Shown: positions 1 through 12,300, counted from the first letter of the stretch. The stretch: DNA of 64,000 bases from Trichostrongylus colubriformis (GCA_963978905.1 OZ022256.1:7299501-7363500), one strand, 5' to 3'. The notes: a model not told the origin generated them from the letters alone. Numbers and translations: made by a program.

Positions 1-502
1 AGTTCTAGGTGAAGCACGCTAGAATCGCACGGTGTTTTGAAATACGCCTCCCTTCCTTATCTTCTTCCTGAGCTTTTAATCTCCTCATGTGTTCCATTTT
101 TTGTGTCCATCGGTTTAATACGATCTGTGTGACAGAATGAGAGAGCGGAAATTGTACTTAATACTGACTGAATACTGTACCAACCAGGTTAAGTCTCTAC
201 GCTCGGGCTAGTCTTCAGGACGTATCAGGAGTTCTTTTATGTTCGTGTTTTTTTTTTGATGCTCATCTGTTGATATGCACCATTTTCGATCCGGCTTAGC
301 TGCCTTTTTTGTGCATCCACGATCGGCTAACTGGTTTCAAGCTGATAGAGCGAAAGCTGATGTTCAAGCATCGGCTGGACTCCACAGGTTTTTGAGCTAC
401 TTCAGCGGGCCATGTACTGCAGCCACCCACTAGGATGTCACGTATAGTGGACACGATGATCGCGGTCCGAGAATGATTGTGACCGTCAAGTATTGAAGTG
501 GT

Positions 503-512
503 TATATTTCAG
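503..512 (+). promoter_or_regulatory. Probable spliced-leader trans-splice acceptor of B9D2
   Basis: The sequence TATATTTCAG ends one base before the B9D2 start codon. It matches the nematode TTTCAG acceptor consensus. The protein aligns from its first methionine with other B9D2 proteins, so no upstream coding exon is needed. The simplest reading is addition of a spliced leader here, leaving a 5' UTR of about one base plus the leader. A non-coding cis-spliced 5' exon is the alternative. Confidence 0.7.
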
Positions 513-513
513 A

Positions 514-601
514 ATGGCTGAAGTGTATGTAAGTGGTCAGATAGAGTCCGCTAATGGCTTTGGTGACAATCGGCTTTGCTGTAGGTGGACGTTACAAACA
601 G
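514..601 (+). CDS. mksr-2: B9D2 exon 1
   Basis: Encodes residues 1-29 plus one base of a split glycine codon. The donor is G|GTGAGATG. The first ATG after the TTTCAG acceptor is used, and the protein start matches the family. Confidence 0.93.
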
Positions 602-3600
602 GTGAGATGGTCGTTACAGAATAATCTTGTAATGTTCAGTTGGGATTTCTCGATTTGCAATGACTCACTACTCTTATTTTCACTATCAATACATGATCAA
701 CATTGTGTTTAATTCGTACATGAATGGGATGCTTATCCAAACCTACATAAACCTATTTGAAACAGAGTAATGAAATAGCAACAACAAAAACAGCAACAGC
801 AGAAGGAATAGCTAACCACCTAATATCCCCTTGATTACAAGATCAGAGTTTGACAAGTCACAAGAACCTCCCGAGAAAAAGATTTTCACCAAATGATCCA
901 TTTCGGGGAAAGTAACGAGGGAGTGGAAGTATAAGTACATATGTATCTGGGCAAAACGTCATGCACCGCATTTGGTAAATCTTCGAGGATTACAGTACGC
1001 AATTACATTGATGATGCTGCAGATCCCGCCTCTCAAACGACTGATCTTATTGGTATATTGAAGGGGTTGTTCACGGAAATTCATTTTTCCCTGTCACCCG
1101 TGTATTTATGTACGGGGGGTGCCAAAAAAAGTAATTTTGTCTCGTCCACTTTAACCCCAATTTAGTCGAACTACAGCAAATTCTGCTGAGGTATTTTCAT
1201 CCCCGGATTCAAGACTAGGCCTCCCTCTATCACTATACTCCGTGGCAGCCTTCTGCACGAGCAGGAACGGAAGCGAGGAAAGAGTGAACAAGATGTGTCA
1301 CCTCAACTGGGCAAAATCCGAAATTTCGTCGCCCTCGTTCACAACCTTGCTGAGGTCCGTTCACTCTGGGTACCTAAGGGGATTCATACTGGGTGGTGTT
1401 CTTTAGGAACCCGTTTTTTTCGGGTTCCCAGCGCCCTTCGTTTCCAAGAGCCAAAACGTGCACTTACCACTGAAACCCCTCCGGAGGCGGATTTGGGCAT
1501 GAAAATGATACTTCGGATCATAGCAGCCTTGTCCAAGCAGCAGGGGCTCTGTGACTTCCATGAAGCAAAGGGCCAATCCTTAGGAAGCTTCCCACAAAAG
1601 ACCTACCATGGAACCCGGCTCCACTGTTTTAAGGGGACCTTGATACCGTGGGTGCTCCGAAGCCCGACTGCGTCGCTTAAAGGTTCTATATTTTTATGAA
1701 AATGAAAGTAGTGAGTCTCAGCTTGTTCCTGCTTTTGGAGGAACATTTCGGGAATGTTTTGCCCCAATACTTGCATTTCTTTCGTTTCCCTATGTTTTGT
1801 ATAATTGGGAGATGTGAGCCGTGGGCAAAATTACTTTTTTTTTGGCACCCCCTGTATATTGCATTTGTATACTGAGAGCCGCACAGAAAATTTCATGCGA
1901 AAAAACAGTAATCCGGCTGTGATAGAGCTACTCAAAGTGATGTCAGACGGAGTTGGACATGTCCGAAGGAGCGTGGCCACGAGGGCTCCAGGAGCAAAGA
2001 GACGACGGTCACGTGATGAGGGACGCAGAGTGAGAAGCAAATCAATATTGGGCACGAAAATTTGAACTGCTCTCTCCCGGTGGCGATGTTTGAATGTTGT
2101 TTGACGGGAATACAAAGGAGCTGCTGGTCTTCCAGATTTTCGCTTTCTTCTCCGGAACAAAAAAAAACGCTCTCGGTTCTTTTCATGTTTCTGTTAATGT
2201 GCACGTCTAGTTGAGTGACTTCAGAGGGATTAGAATCATGGAACTTCCGTGGACGATTCCTTCACTTAGTGGCTCTATCCAGAAATACGACCTTCCTCAA
2301 ACAGGGTTAACTGTTGGATGAGGGACTCCTTGAGGGTAACCAATGATTGAACAAAAACATTCTCCTTATCTTTCCTGCGGACAGCCTAGGTTACTATCTG
2401 CTTTAATGATCTAGCTCGTCTTCATATTAGGATCTTGATGCTAGGGATAGAAATATGCATAAGAAAAACCGTCAATCCTGCTAATGAGAGGGTTTCTCGA
2501 TTCGATCTTGCTTAGTCGGAGCAATACCAGTCAGCGTGTGGGCATAAAAGCTCACATCTTGACATAGCACCCACCGAGCAGGATCGAACTGACTCGCACA
2601 TGGTAAGTATTAACGAACGATTTCTCTATCGTATATGTATGAAACTCTCTTCTCCAAATGCCTGAAGGCATGGCTTGCCCTCTACCCAGAATGCTATTCG
2701 ACCTAGTAGTTCTTTACACACAATGAATTTCGTTTTCTCCCTTGCAGGCGGTGGTTGGCGAGTAGTTGAAGGTGCTGTCGAAGGTCAAACACAAACCGAT
2801 TTGCCATCCGTGTTCGAAGAGGCCTACTTTACTCATCCGATCGATTTGCACCTTGCCACAAAGACTATTCAAGGTGAGCTGAACATTGAAAAGAGTTGTT
2901 TCTTCTCGGATCGAGGATGTCTATGTGTACTTGAACTATACAATTTTTTTTTCACCCCATCGGTCCGATCGGTCCGAAAACCAGTAAAAAAGGAAGTGCT
3001 TTGTTCTTCGAGCATTTTCAAAGATACGCTTATCTTTTTCCAACCCAAGACACGACCTCCGTTAAGGATTATTCAATCCATAATTGAACCCATGGGCATC
3101 ACTAGATGTTGACGAAAACTTCAAGAGAAACGAGCTTTATTATAACTCTTGCCGGAAAAACCTTTCAAGCCTTTTTGTTTCTCAGCTGAGCGACTTGTGG
3201 GTTACGGTATAACCAACCAATAATCTCATATTACCGTAATTTTTGTTCCCCACTTCAAAAAAAATCCCCACTTCATTTAGGTTGGCCTAGGATACAACTT
3301 CAAGTTTGGCATCATGACATCTACGGACGGCAGGAATTGGTCGGATATGGCTCTCTATTCTTACCCAGTACACCAGGAGAACATGAGGTACAGTGGGCCT
3401 GGATACTTGGCGCTAGACTTCTTTTTCTGAGTCCTTAGATGTAAAAATTAGTTCATCCAAAAAATTCTCGTGAAAAGTTGATTGTCTGTGTTCTGCCATA
3501 AAAGTTGAAATTATGGATTAAATCCATTAATTGGTAGACAGACGCAGAGGCATATTGAAGCATGATGAATAGCCCTCAAATCGTGGACTTTATTGGGTTT

Positions 3601-4566
3601 CACAATTCTTCTCAATTTACCAGTGATTTTCAGTTGACATGCCATATTTGGCGACCCAAAGGATCCACAAGAGAAGAAATTATGCAACGATTCGTCGGTG
3701 GTGGCATACAGGTGTGTCCTATTGATGATCGAGATTGTGAAAAAGTGAACTATGAAGGAATTTCAAAGAAGTTTTTTCGACATCGTTCGTGACGATTTCG
3801 TTTAGCAAACAACTGATTCTAAGAATAGTTCCTTTGTAAAGACGTTGTAAAGCGTTCACAAACGGATACCGCTGAGGACTTTGTATGGTCCAGATATTAA
3901 GGAGATAATCATGCACATTAGATCTTTTACTGATTATCGATGGCTACTCTCACACTCAAAAATTTTTTTTGATTTGCAGCAAAACACAAGATCAGCCCGC
4001 CTTTCCGGTCTCTTCTATATCTGTACCTCAAAGACAGTGATGGGAACAATGTGGGTAACGAGAACTCCTAAAATGAGTCACGCAAGTGAAAGCTAGGGGT
4101 CTCAGAAGACTAGATAAGGCGAAATTTCCAATGAGAAAGAGTGTCTCAGAGCTTGAAAAGCGCCGTCTTTCAGCAGCCCCCAATTGTTTTATGCCAGCCG
4201 CCAATTTTTTCGGGCCGGCCCGCCTCTTTTGAGAATGAACGGCGGCAAGGTGGTTTTATTCCTCGGATTTTTGACCATTTCACTCCATTTTCTTTCACTT
4301 TCACACTACTAAACACATCCACCTTTATATTTGGTGACCTTTCCATATTCGACCCGAACTACCCCTATCACTGCCTTTGATTAGCTACTGTTGTTATATT
4401 GATCATGGTAATTTCTTTTTCTATAACGTTATCACAGGTGTCATCCATGGCGGTACTGGAAGACGCTACAGAGCGTATGCGAATCAGCACAGTTGCAATG
4501 GGAAATGTTCGACTACGACTCTACATTATTACACGCCATTTTGAACAATTTGGTATTTTATCATGA
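514..4566 (+). CDS. mksr-2: B9 domain-containing protein 2 (B9D2), five exons, complete
   Basis: Exons are 514-601, 2748-2873, 3281-3387, 3634-3711 and 4438-4566. They join in frame to 176 codons including TGA, giving 175 aa, the same length as human B9D2. Introns are GT-AG with phases 1, 1, 0 and 0. The B9 domain fills almost the whole protein. Family-typical stretches read straight from the sequence include the opening MAEVYVSGQI, EGQTQTD and HPIDLHLATK in exon 2, GWPRIQLQVWHHD in exon 3, WRPKGS and RFVGGG in exon 4, and the closing RHFEQFGI. In other animals B9D2 works with B9D1 and MKS1 in the MKS module of the ciliary transition zone, gating membrane-protein entry into cilia. In nematodes cilia occur only on sensory neurons, so expression there is inferred. 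No convincing RFX/DAF-19 X-box was found in the 500 bp upstream. The gene converges on the lin-1 orthologue. The symbol is the C. elegans name, given by orthology. Confidence 0.95.
1113..1854. mobile_element. Non-autonomous Tc1/mariner-like element in B9D2 intron 1
   Basis: Ends are inverted repeats. The left end reads CGGGGGGTGCCAAAAAAAGT and the right end, read on the other strand, begins CAGGGGGTGCCAAAAAAA, each followed by AGTAATTTTG or GTAATTTTG. TA flanks both ends (1111-1112 and 1855-1856), the target-site duplication of the Tc1/mariner superfamily. The 742 bp body has one 134-codon open frame at 1295-1699 with no transposase features, so the element is presumably mobilised in trans. 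Confidence 0.75.
1975..2265 (-). repeat. Dispersed repeat, copy 1 (B9D2 intron 1)
   Basis: Read on the minus strand, this stretch matches 57745-58065 on the plus strand over about 300 bp at roughly three quarters identity by eye. Shared blocks include GGAATCGTCCA, TTCAAATTTTC and CACGTGACCGTCGTC. Both copies can be translated to similar peptides (FKFS...LCV..HVTVV), but frames are broken elsewhere, so this looks like a repeat family and not an exon. Confidence 0.6.
2748..2873 (+). CDS. mksr-2: B9D2 exon 2
   Basis: Acceptor CTTGCAG, donor AAG|GTGAGC. It carries the GGGWRVVEG, EGQTQTD and HPIDLHLATK stretches of the B9 domain. Phase 1 in and phase 1 out. Confidence 0.95.
3281..3387 (+). CDS. 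mksr-2: B9D2 exon 3
   Basis: Acceptor TTCATTTAG, donor GAG|GTACAG. Encodes the central beta strands (GWPRIQLQVWHHD, then LVGYGSLFLPSTPGEHE). The split glycine codon is completed from exon 2. Confidence 0.95.
3634..3711 (+). CDS. mksr-2: B9D2 exon 4
   Basis: Acceptor GATTTTCAG, donor CAG|GTGTGT, 26 whole codons. It contains WRPKGSTREE and RFVGGG, highly typical of B9D2. Confidence 0.95.
4438..4566 (+). CDS. mksr-2: B9D2 exon 5 (terminal)
   Basis: Acceptor ATCACAG. Only this frame gives a B9D2-like C-terminus (DATERMRIS, RLRLYIITRHFEQFGILS) before TGA. The 41 residues from the exon junction to the end equal the remaining length of the human protein to within a few residues. Confidence 0.92.
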   Translation: MSSMAVLEDATERMRISTVAMGNVRLRLYIITRHFEQFGILS

Positions 4567-4638
4567 AATTATGAGTTAAATATTTGACAATCGCTTCATA
4601 ACAATCATATTGAAACCTTACCATACATACTCCAATAA

Positions 4639-5020
4639 GGCAGCGTTCATAGGTTCGGAATTTGGTAAATCGCAGAATTGGGAATCTGCGAAAAGTTATA
4701 AAAATACGTATCGATTGGGAGAATTGCGGAATTGTGCAAATGCAGAATCGTGGAATTTGCGGAAAAGCATTAGATACGTATTGATTCCTGGCTATGAAGA
4801 GACGAGAGGGCTAAGTAAACAAAGAAGCGAGAGGTGTCTCTATTTCCACAAATTCCATAATTCTGCATTTGCGCAAATTCCACTCCACAATTCCGCATTT
4901 CCAAAATGCTATGATCGATACGTATTTATTCTTCTTCCCACAATTCCGCAAATTCCTCACTTCTGCAAATCGATGCCTACCTAATCACTTGCCGCAAATT
5001 CCAAAACTATGAACGCTGCC
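4639..5020. mobile_element. TAA-flanked MITE (PIF/Harbinger-like) downstream of B9D2
   Basis: Perfect 14-bp terminal inverted repeats, GGCAGCGTTCATAG at the left and its reverse complement at the right. TAA flanks both sides (4636-4638 and 5021-5023). A 3-bp TWA duplication is the PIF/Harbinger signature. The 382-bp interior is rich in short inverted copies of GCGGAATT/AATTCCGC and TTTGCAAAT-like words, so it folds on itself. There is no transposase. It lies 72 bp beyond the B9D2 stop and may be part of its 3' UTR. Confidence 0.8.
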
Positions 5021-5309
5021 TAATAGTCTCATTCGCTCAGACTGTAAGTGGACGCGTCATTCGTTTCACATGGCCGCCATGCATCACAGATTCGCATGTC
5101 TCTGATCGATATACCACTATACGACATGTACGTGAAGACGTTTTTCGTGGAAACGAACGTATGTCGTAGGACTGTATTTTCCAGTTTATAAGTAATTTCC
5201 TTCAGTTTTATCTTGAGTTCTGCAGTGCTCAGAGCTCATACACCCATACTTTCAGCTGTGTATCTCAATTTTCCATATCTTTTGCTTCATTAAAACTAAA
5301 CTTTAGTAT

Positions 5310-5315
5310 AATAAA
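5310..5315 (+). terminator. Candidate poly(A) signal for B9D2
   Basis: AATAAA, 744 bases after the stop codon. Using it would place the MITE inside the 3' UTR. Position is the only support. Confidence 0.25.
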
Positions 5316-6088
5316 ATATCAACACCTGTGAGAATTGTCATATTTATCATATAGATTAATAGATATATTGTCATAATTCCATCAAAAACGCGTCTTTATA
5401 AACTCGAGTGTATGTCGACGGGATGATGGTCACGAAATGCGTCAAGGAGGCAGATATAGATCCCATAAATCAATACAATCAATCAAACTTATCTACGAAA
5501 AAGAAAAGAAACACGATAGGAAAAAAGAGGAACAAAAGGATAGAGACAAAGAGGAAGTATAACCCTCACAATTCTAGGCTTGGATAAACGACTGCGTTGG
5601 CCCGTAGTTAACGTTTTTCGACACAAAGACATGCAAAAAAGAAAAGGCACGAAAAATCGATAAGAGACAGAAAAACAAAAAAGGCAAAAAAGATGAACAA
5701 ATTATTTACAATGAGAAAAGAACTTAAGAAACAATCATCGCTACGCGTCGCTCGGAAAGCTAATTGACCGACTGTTACTCGGAACTGCGAGCTGACATTG
5801 AAATGACATACAAATTGAAAACAAGTAAACCTGTCGATACGGTAGAGTAATCAGCCATTGTCACACTACAGAGATGACCGTAATCCACGACACTGTACGC
5901 TATATCGACTTCTAGATCGCTAGCAAACAGCCGGCTTCAAAAAAAAAGCGGGAAAGCGCTACGAATTCCGCTACCGTAATCACTCGAGAACTACAAACAC
6001 TCGAGCCGCATGCAACTGTGGCATGATTACGATGACGATACCGTAATCTCACATACATTAGCAACAAAAATCGATTGGCTAGAGATCA

Positions 6089-6320
6089 TTATAAATCATT
6101 ATTGACTGGCAATGGGGTTTTTAATGTCAACGTCGGCGTTTTCAGACTGTCACATGGGAATTTGAAGAGACTGCTGTTCAACGACGACAACACGTTCGCC
6201 GGGCTCATCATCGTCGCCAACGGATGCATCAGATTACCGCCGCCGCCAGTGTTTGGCGCTGATACCGGAGGGAACTGGAAGATATGAGGCCCGGCGGCAG
6301 TCGGCGTTGTCAGTGGCGAC
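6089..6320 (-). CDS. lin-1: lin-1 exon 7 (terminal, ERK docking motif)
   Basis: Acceptor TTGTTTCAG. A split arginine codon joins [22 protein letters not shown] is the DEF-type docking site for ERK that is conserved between LIN-1 and ELK1. A TLTLKTP-type S/T-P tail ends at TAA. Confidence 0.93.
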
Positions 6321-9300
6321 CTGAAACAATAACTAAAACTAAAAAGAGCCTTAGATGAACTGTCACCGTATGTACATACACTAACGGAGGTGTATCGTTA
6401 GGGTTTCGCAACGAGGCGTGCAGCATGTGACGCGATGTATGCGAGCTAGAAGCGCCGTATGGTGTTGTATACTGCAGCGATCATCATATTTTATCTCAGA
6501 CAAAGAACTCGCTAATCGCCTTAGGACCCATATACTTACACTAGCTCGCACGCATATCCTCGCATGTCGCACGTCGCGTTGCCAAATGCGGTCTTAACGA
6601 TACGCAACATAGTAGTCCGTCTACTAAGAAAACGTCAGCGATCCAGATGAGTTTTTCCCTTCGAACATCCTTTTTATGGGTTATTGGGTTTGATTTGAAG
6701 ACAGTCACAATACTTCCATCAATTTTACTGCCACAATCTCTCCCAGTAAATTATTTATCATTGGTGGACACAATAGTTTCCAGTAGATCGAATGCGGTCT
6801 TTAGCTGAGGTGATTTGCAGGATACCAGCACCCCACAGAACGCATCTCGCACATATGTAGACGCACGCCAGTTTCAACACAGATCGACGTAGCACAGCAG
6901 AAGCAAAAAGTCTATTCTCTGATCTACCCGCGCCTCAAGGGTAGTTAACTGCATGATGGCTTTTATTTGCGGTTCCACCTCCATTCGCCACCTCGAGTCG
7001 CGCTACGTAGCCTCACGATTCTCCGGCAAGAGGGAATCCGTGGTCTCCACAACTACTCATGAAAATTTTATGGTCCATGATACATTTGGATCTAATCCTC
7101 CAGTCCCCTTCCATTATACCGTCCCTACTCGCAAGATTCCACTACTCCAATAGATACCGTAGCGAACACCTCTGCCACAACAGTGCATACTTGGGTTGTG
7201 ACGAAATGAACACAAAATTGATCCGAGAAACCAGAACATGTAGTGGTAATGCACGTTCTCCCCACTAGCACAACCCATTCAGAATCGCGCAGCAATTGGA
7301 ATTCTTTCGCAAAAGGGTGTGCCTCTTCTTCGGTGGTTATTCGATACGGTGCACAAGAATGTCACCTTACTTCTGATTCATTCATTCAAAAGTAATCATC
7401 AGATAGCTGACCATAGACTTAATGCAAAAGAATACCATTCTTGGAGAAAGCGAAAATTTCGAAAGTCTCCCTAAGAGGAAAAGCACCCTTGCTCCCTAGT
7501 CTAATACTTAAAGGCAGCACACAGTCTGAGTGGAGGTCGAAATAGACTGCAAACGAAAACCATGCGACCAAGGAAACGATATGTGGCACATTTCGCGAAG
7601 GAATGCATTTTCAAGGCTCTTTCACAGCGCCCCGCGCTTATAGTCTCCCTGCTGGCTCCTCAAGCAGATCGACGAGTCATGCTTTGCGTATGACCGTCAC
7701 ATATCACAGAGCCACCTCCGACTAATAAGTATTGGTCGATGCAGTACGCAAGAAAATAATTAAGTGTAGACAATCATTAGAATAATGGCTGCACCGTTCG
7801 TCGGATGTGTGCCCTTATGTCAGGATTTCGCACAGCGGCATGTCGCAAGCGAAGCAATGCGGACGAGGTAAGGGACCCATGTTGTTGGGTCCCGAAGCGA
7901 CCACAGTTCAACGCGTATCCCCCAAAGTATTACCGTGTAATCGTTCTAAGAACCAACTATCGCGACGTGCATAGCTCGCACACATTGCACCGCACGCCGC
8001 TCGTCATCGTGCGAAATCCTGACATAAGGGTACACACCCCCATTCCTTGGGTAGCTGGACATATCTCTAGTCTTACTTAAACGGTCGACCAAATCACTGG
8101 ACTCATCGCCGTTGACGCAACCTTCCAATGGTATTTTAGGCCCATTACCTCAAACGCACTGTTTGCTGTCCCTTAGTAAATATGAGTATACTATCCCCAA
8201 TGTAATATCTGCCAACCTTCAGAAGGCTAAGGCGCAGCAGTCACTCTCTTAAGGGACCCCACTGGATCAGAGGCCTCCCAGCCGTTCGGGCTTGACAGTT
8301 TCCAGTAGTCGTGATAAGACGAGATACGATTCTGGATATTTGATTCACCAGTTTTTTTTTCTGGAACGCTTTCAAACCACGGACATGAAACAGCAGAAAA
8401 AAGGGAAAACACGATTTCCATTCCACAAACGGAAGGTTCAGTTCGCAGAATGGACACTTTGTCACCGCCGTCTAAGGACACATCCTCACCGCTTACTCAG
8501 CAATCTTAATCAGTTAGACAAATGTTAAGCCGATTGGTGACGGATACTGCGCGGAACCATTGACCCAATTCTCCCCCGCTGTTATCAACTGAGTTTTCTT
8601 CTGACAAAAAAAAACGAACACAGGAGCAACTAACCGAAAAGGTGATGTGGCCATTGCAGCGAGAACAGGTGAATTCGGTGCGAACATCGGTGTCGTTGAA
8701 GCGAGTGCGTAGAGCTGAAGTCGATGTTGTAACAGCAACGGTGACATTTGCTGCATCAACTGCATGTGATACGGTGAGATCGCGCCGTGCGGAAGACTTG
8801 GCGACAACAATTGAGTGGTTGCTGACAGGTTCAACGGATCCGGACGTTGGCGTCGTGGGACCTGAACATCACCGTTTATGCTCAACAATTCATCCTTGTT
8901 TGATATGTATAAAAATATATGACTATTATTGTTATCATTACATAAACAGATCACACACATATTACATATTATTCAACTAAACAACATTACTACAGTAATC
9001 GAAAAGCTTACCACCGCTATTGGTGATGCACGTCGCTTCCTGGACGAATCAGAATGTACGGACGCGGGTCGCGATGATGGTCCAGGAGGTGTGACGCTGA
9101 GCGTCGGCAATGATGATACACCCGATGATGAACCAGCGCTATGCGCTGAGCATGAGCTAAACGGAAATCAATTGAGATGGCTCATCAGAGCTGGTAGTGG
9201 CATTTAAAAAAGGTAAAATCAGGAGGGCTCGCTAAAAACTAGTCAGTCGCATTGATTTCCTATGATGTTTGATTTCGAAACTTCTTGAGAAGGAATAAAC

Positions 9301-12300
9301 ATAAAATGACCTTATTTAGAAATCAAAAACACTGTTGGACATCAAAAACCGCTGGACATCGGTGCAAACCAAAAAAGTCAGAGTACCTAGGGTGAACCAT
9401 GGTTACTAACATCACTTTTGTAAGTGGCCTTCTTCTCTAGCATAAATGGGCCACGACGATTCCAAATGAGTGGTTCTGAATTGGCAAATCTACCAATCCC
9501 GGTATGCTCTCAATGGTCTACCTATGCGGTTTTGAGTGCAAGATGAGCGCGTCACGATTTCCAAACAGGGTGGTTCATATCCTTTACCTTTCTGTGCACC
9601 TCAGCTTATTTAAGGCTTAAGCACCTCAAACTCATAGCTAGTAGTGGGCCATCGTGCAGCATTAGGGACATAAGTCCAAGATAGGTCATTATAGTGTTTC
9701 CTCAACCTTTCAACCCTTAAGGTGACCATCACCGATTAAAACAATTTTGTAATCTCAATCGTTTCTGTTCCGCAGTAAGCCACAGTAAGGTTGTAGAAAA
9801 TCAACTGCAGGCACATTCTTTACGTTGTGTCACGTAATTGTTCTCATCCTTCCACAGAACTGGGCTATAAACGCACGGCTCCAGATTAATCACTAGTTCC
9901 TCGTCTCATCATCAAATTTATCACTCTCCAAACACCCACGTTCCCGTGATTCATTCCACAAAACCACACACACGACAACGCCGATAACAATACAACTCTT
10001 TGAGAAGAACAGCCACATTTCAAAAGGACTTAAAAACAGATATACCATGGTTTACCGAATAACTCGTTGAACTTCCTGGATACTCGGGTACGGGACCGTA
10101 TCAGCGCCAGCCGTACAGTAGAAAATTGTCTTAAATTGGGGACCGAAGGTCAAAGGACCCTCATTGAAGTGTAATGTTCTATTAAACAAAAAGCACGAGT
10201 CATGAAAACTTATGCACTCGATTTGAAAATTTCATATAACTTCCTTTCACTTCCATAGCGGTACATTTCAGAATTGAGCATTTTTTAAAAACAATTGAGC
10301 AATTTTCTCCTAAAAATTCCCGCAAATTTCCGGGTTTGGAGTACGCTAAAGCAGAAAAGTTTCTATCTCTTATCAACTTCCAGCTTTCAGACGAGAAGTA
10401 TCTCACTATCTCGAAGACTCGAGCTAGTTCATTCCCATCGGTAGCAAATCTGCTTCTGTTTTTATGGTTGATTCCAGTGCTGTTACTCAACTCTCAGTGC
10501 TTGCTCCTTATTAGCGTTTCATTTGTTTGGGTCGTTTTACTATTGTTTTTGTAGTTTTTTTTCACTTAGGAATCGTTCCACTTGTCGTTTATTCTGGTGA
10601 CGTTGAAATTTATATATTGAATCCACCCACATGTTCTTTGAACGTGTAATAAATGCAAAATGTTAAATGTTAAATGTAATTCGGAGAACGTCCCCATAGC
10701 AGTAATTGATCTCTACCTGTTAGTCGGAGACGGTGTCGAAACAGTAGCGGCCGTACTGGTTCCACTCAAATTCAATGACGTCAACTCGGGCTGGGCTGCA
10801 TAGCTGGTCAGAATAGGCATCGACGATGTGTCTGGAACGTAAACCACTAAATAACAGCAAGTAAACTATTAATTACGTAAACATGAACATCTAAGCACTG
10901 CTACTACTTTCAGAAACTAAAAGGCTTTCCTGATTCCTGATTGAAAATTGCAAGAAATTCAGAATGCAAAAAGACACAAGAAAATGAGCAGGGATTCAGC
11001 ATACTGTAGTCAAATCAAAAGGCTTTCAGAAATTATCATTATTTTGCTCCCTAAGCTACTTGTTGGAAGTTTTTCTTGACCATTGTCATGAGCAATTGTA
11101 TCCGTCAGCGAAATGTGTGAAAACATCTACAGAGCGATGTGACAGTTCGACGGTCACACCTGGATACAGCGGAACATCAAACAAATCTGTTCGCCAAATA
11201 TTTACAAAAAAAAAAATCGGTTTGACCAGTCCAGTACCAAACCACAGTTTTTCGAGATCTTTGGGTCAAACCACAAGCCATTATGTCCTTCAATTCTTGC
11301 CGTCGATAGATCACCGTTTTTCAGACAAATGTATTCTGCACCGCAATAATTCAGAGTCCGCTTACTTTCTTTTTAGAAAAAAAAAATGAACGACGCACCA
11401 TGGTCAGGCTTAGTCGGCTCTTCTTTGATGATGCTTGTCGCCGCTGTCGTAGTCTCCGTCGCCAATGACTGTGTGGCAGGTGGTGGTGGAGGAGGAGGCA
11501 CTGGAGCAGGATGAGCGTCAGGCTTTGTCGTTACGCTAGTATTGCTCATCGCTCGGCATAAACTCATGTTGTACGCAACTGGTTCGGTGACGTTCGCCTC
11601 GACGAAACGGTACACGAACTTTTGGCCAATAACCTGCAACGAAAAAGAAAATATTCAAGAAAACAGTAAGATTGATTACCAACCCAAACTTCAGATTACA
11701 CAATACTTTAGCAAATCACGTCAAGTGCTATTTCGAGCGGTGCCATAGTCCAAAACATGAACAAATATAAGTATTGAGGAAAAAAGGACCATCTTAATCA
11801 TAGTATATATTTTTATCACGTACTATCACACACTATCTGCCAAAAGCACCTTACTTGGGCTTTTACTAGTCCCGTAATTTTATTTCTACTGTTAATCACA
11901 CGAGAAATGAAATGCTACAGTTTAAGAACCAGCTAAGAAATACCCATAAACTATAAATAGTTAGTTATCGATTGAGAATCGCAAACCTTTTTAATAATAT
12001 TCTTATCGTAATAATATCTAAGTGCTCTGGATAATTTATCGTAGTTCATATGCGGTTTTGCCTTGCGTTGTCCCCATAGTCGAGCAACGGCTTCGGCATC
12101 CAAAAGCTGAAAAACAGTAATTCAATCGGCAAAATTATTGGAAATCCAAATCTCTGTGTGCCCATGGTAAGAAATGTTATTTGTTTGGATGCTAGTGACA
12201 AGATCAACTACATACGAGAGCAATAATAGCAGTTCATATGCCTGTAGAAATATGCGATTTTTTTGGGCGAAGATCATGGTCAAAAACTTGTTTCGAGGGT

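Larger units (their letters stand above)
4567..6088. other. Convergent intergenic space between B9D2 and lin-1
   Basis: About 1.5 kb separates the two stop codons. A quarter of it is the MITE at 4639-5020. The rest is AT-rich, with purine-rich stretches near 5490-5720 and no coding signal I can defend. It must hold both 3' UTRs. One AATAAA for the plus-strand gene is at 5310-5315. No clear AATAAA was found for the minus-strand gene outside the MITE. Confidence 0.6.

Noticed and set aside
101..115. Possible RFX/DAF-19 X-box (GTGTCCATCGGTTT) upstream of B9D2
   Set aside because: Only the first half-site resembles the consensus. The second half lacks the RRNRAC pattern.
1295..1699. 134-codon ORF inside the TA-flanked element
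   Set aside because: No DDE triad or helix-turn-helix features of a Tc1/mariner transposase, and it is too short.
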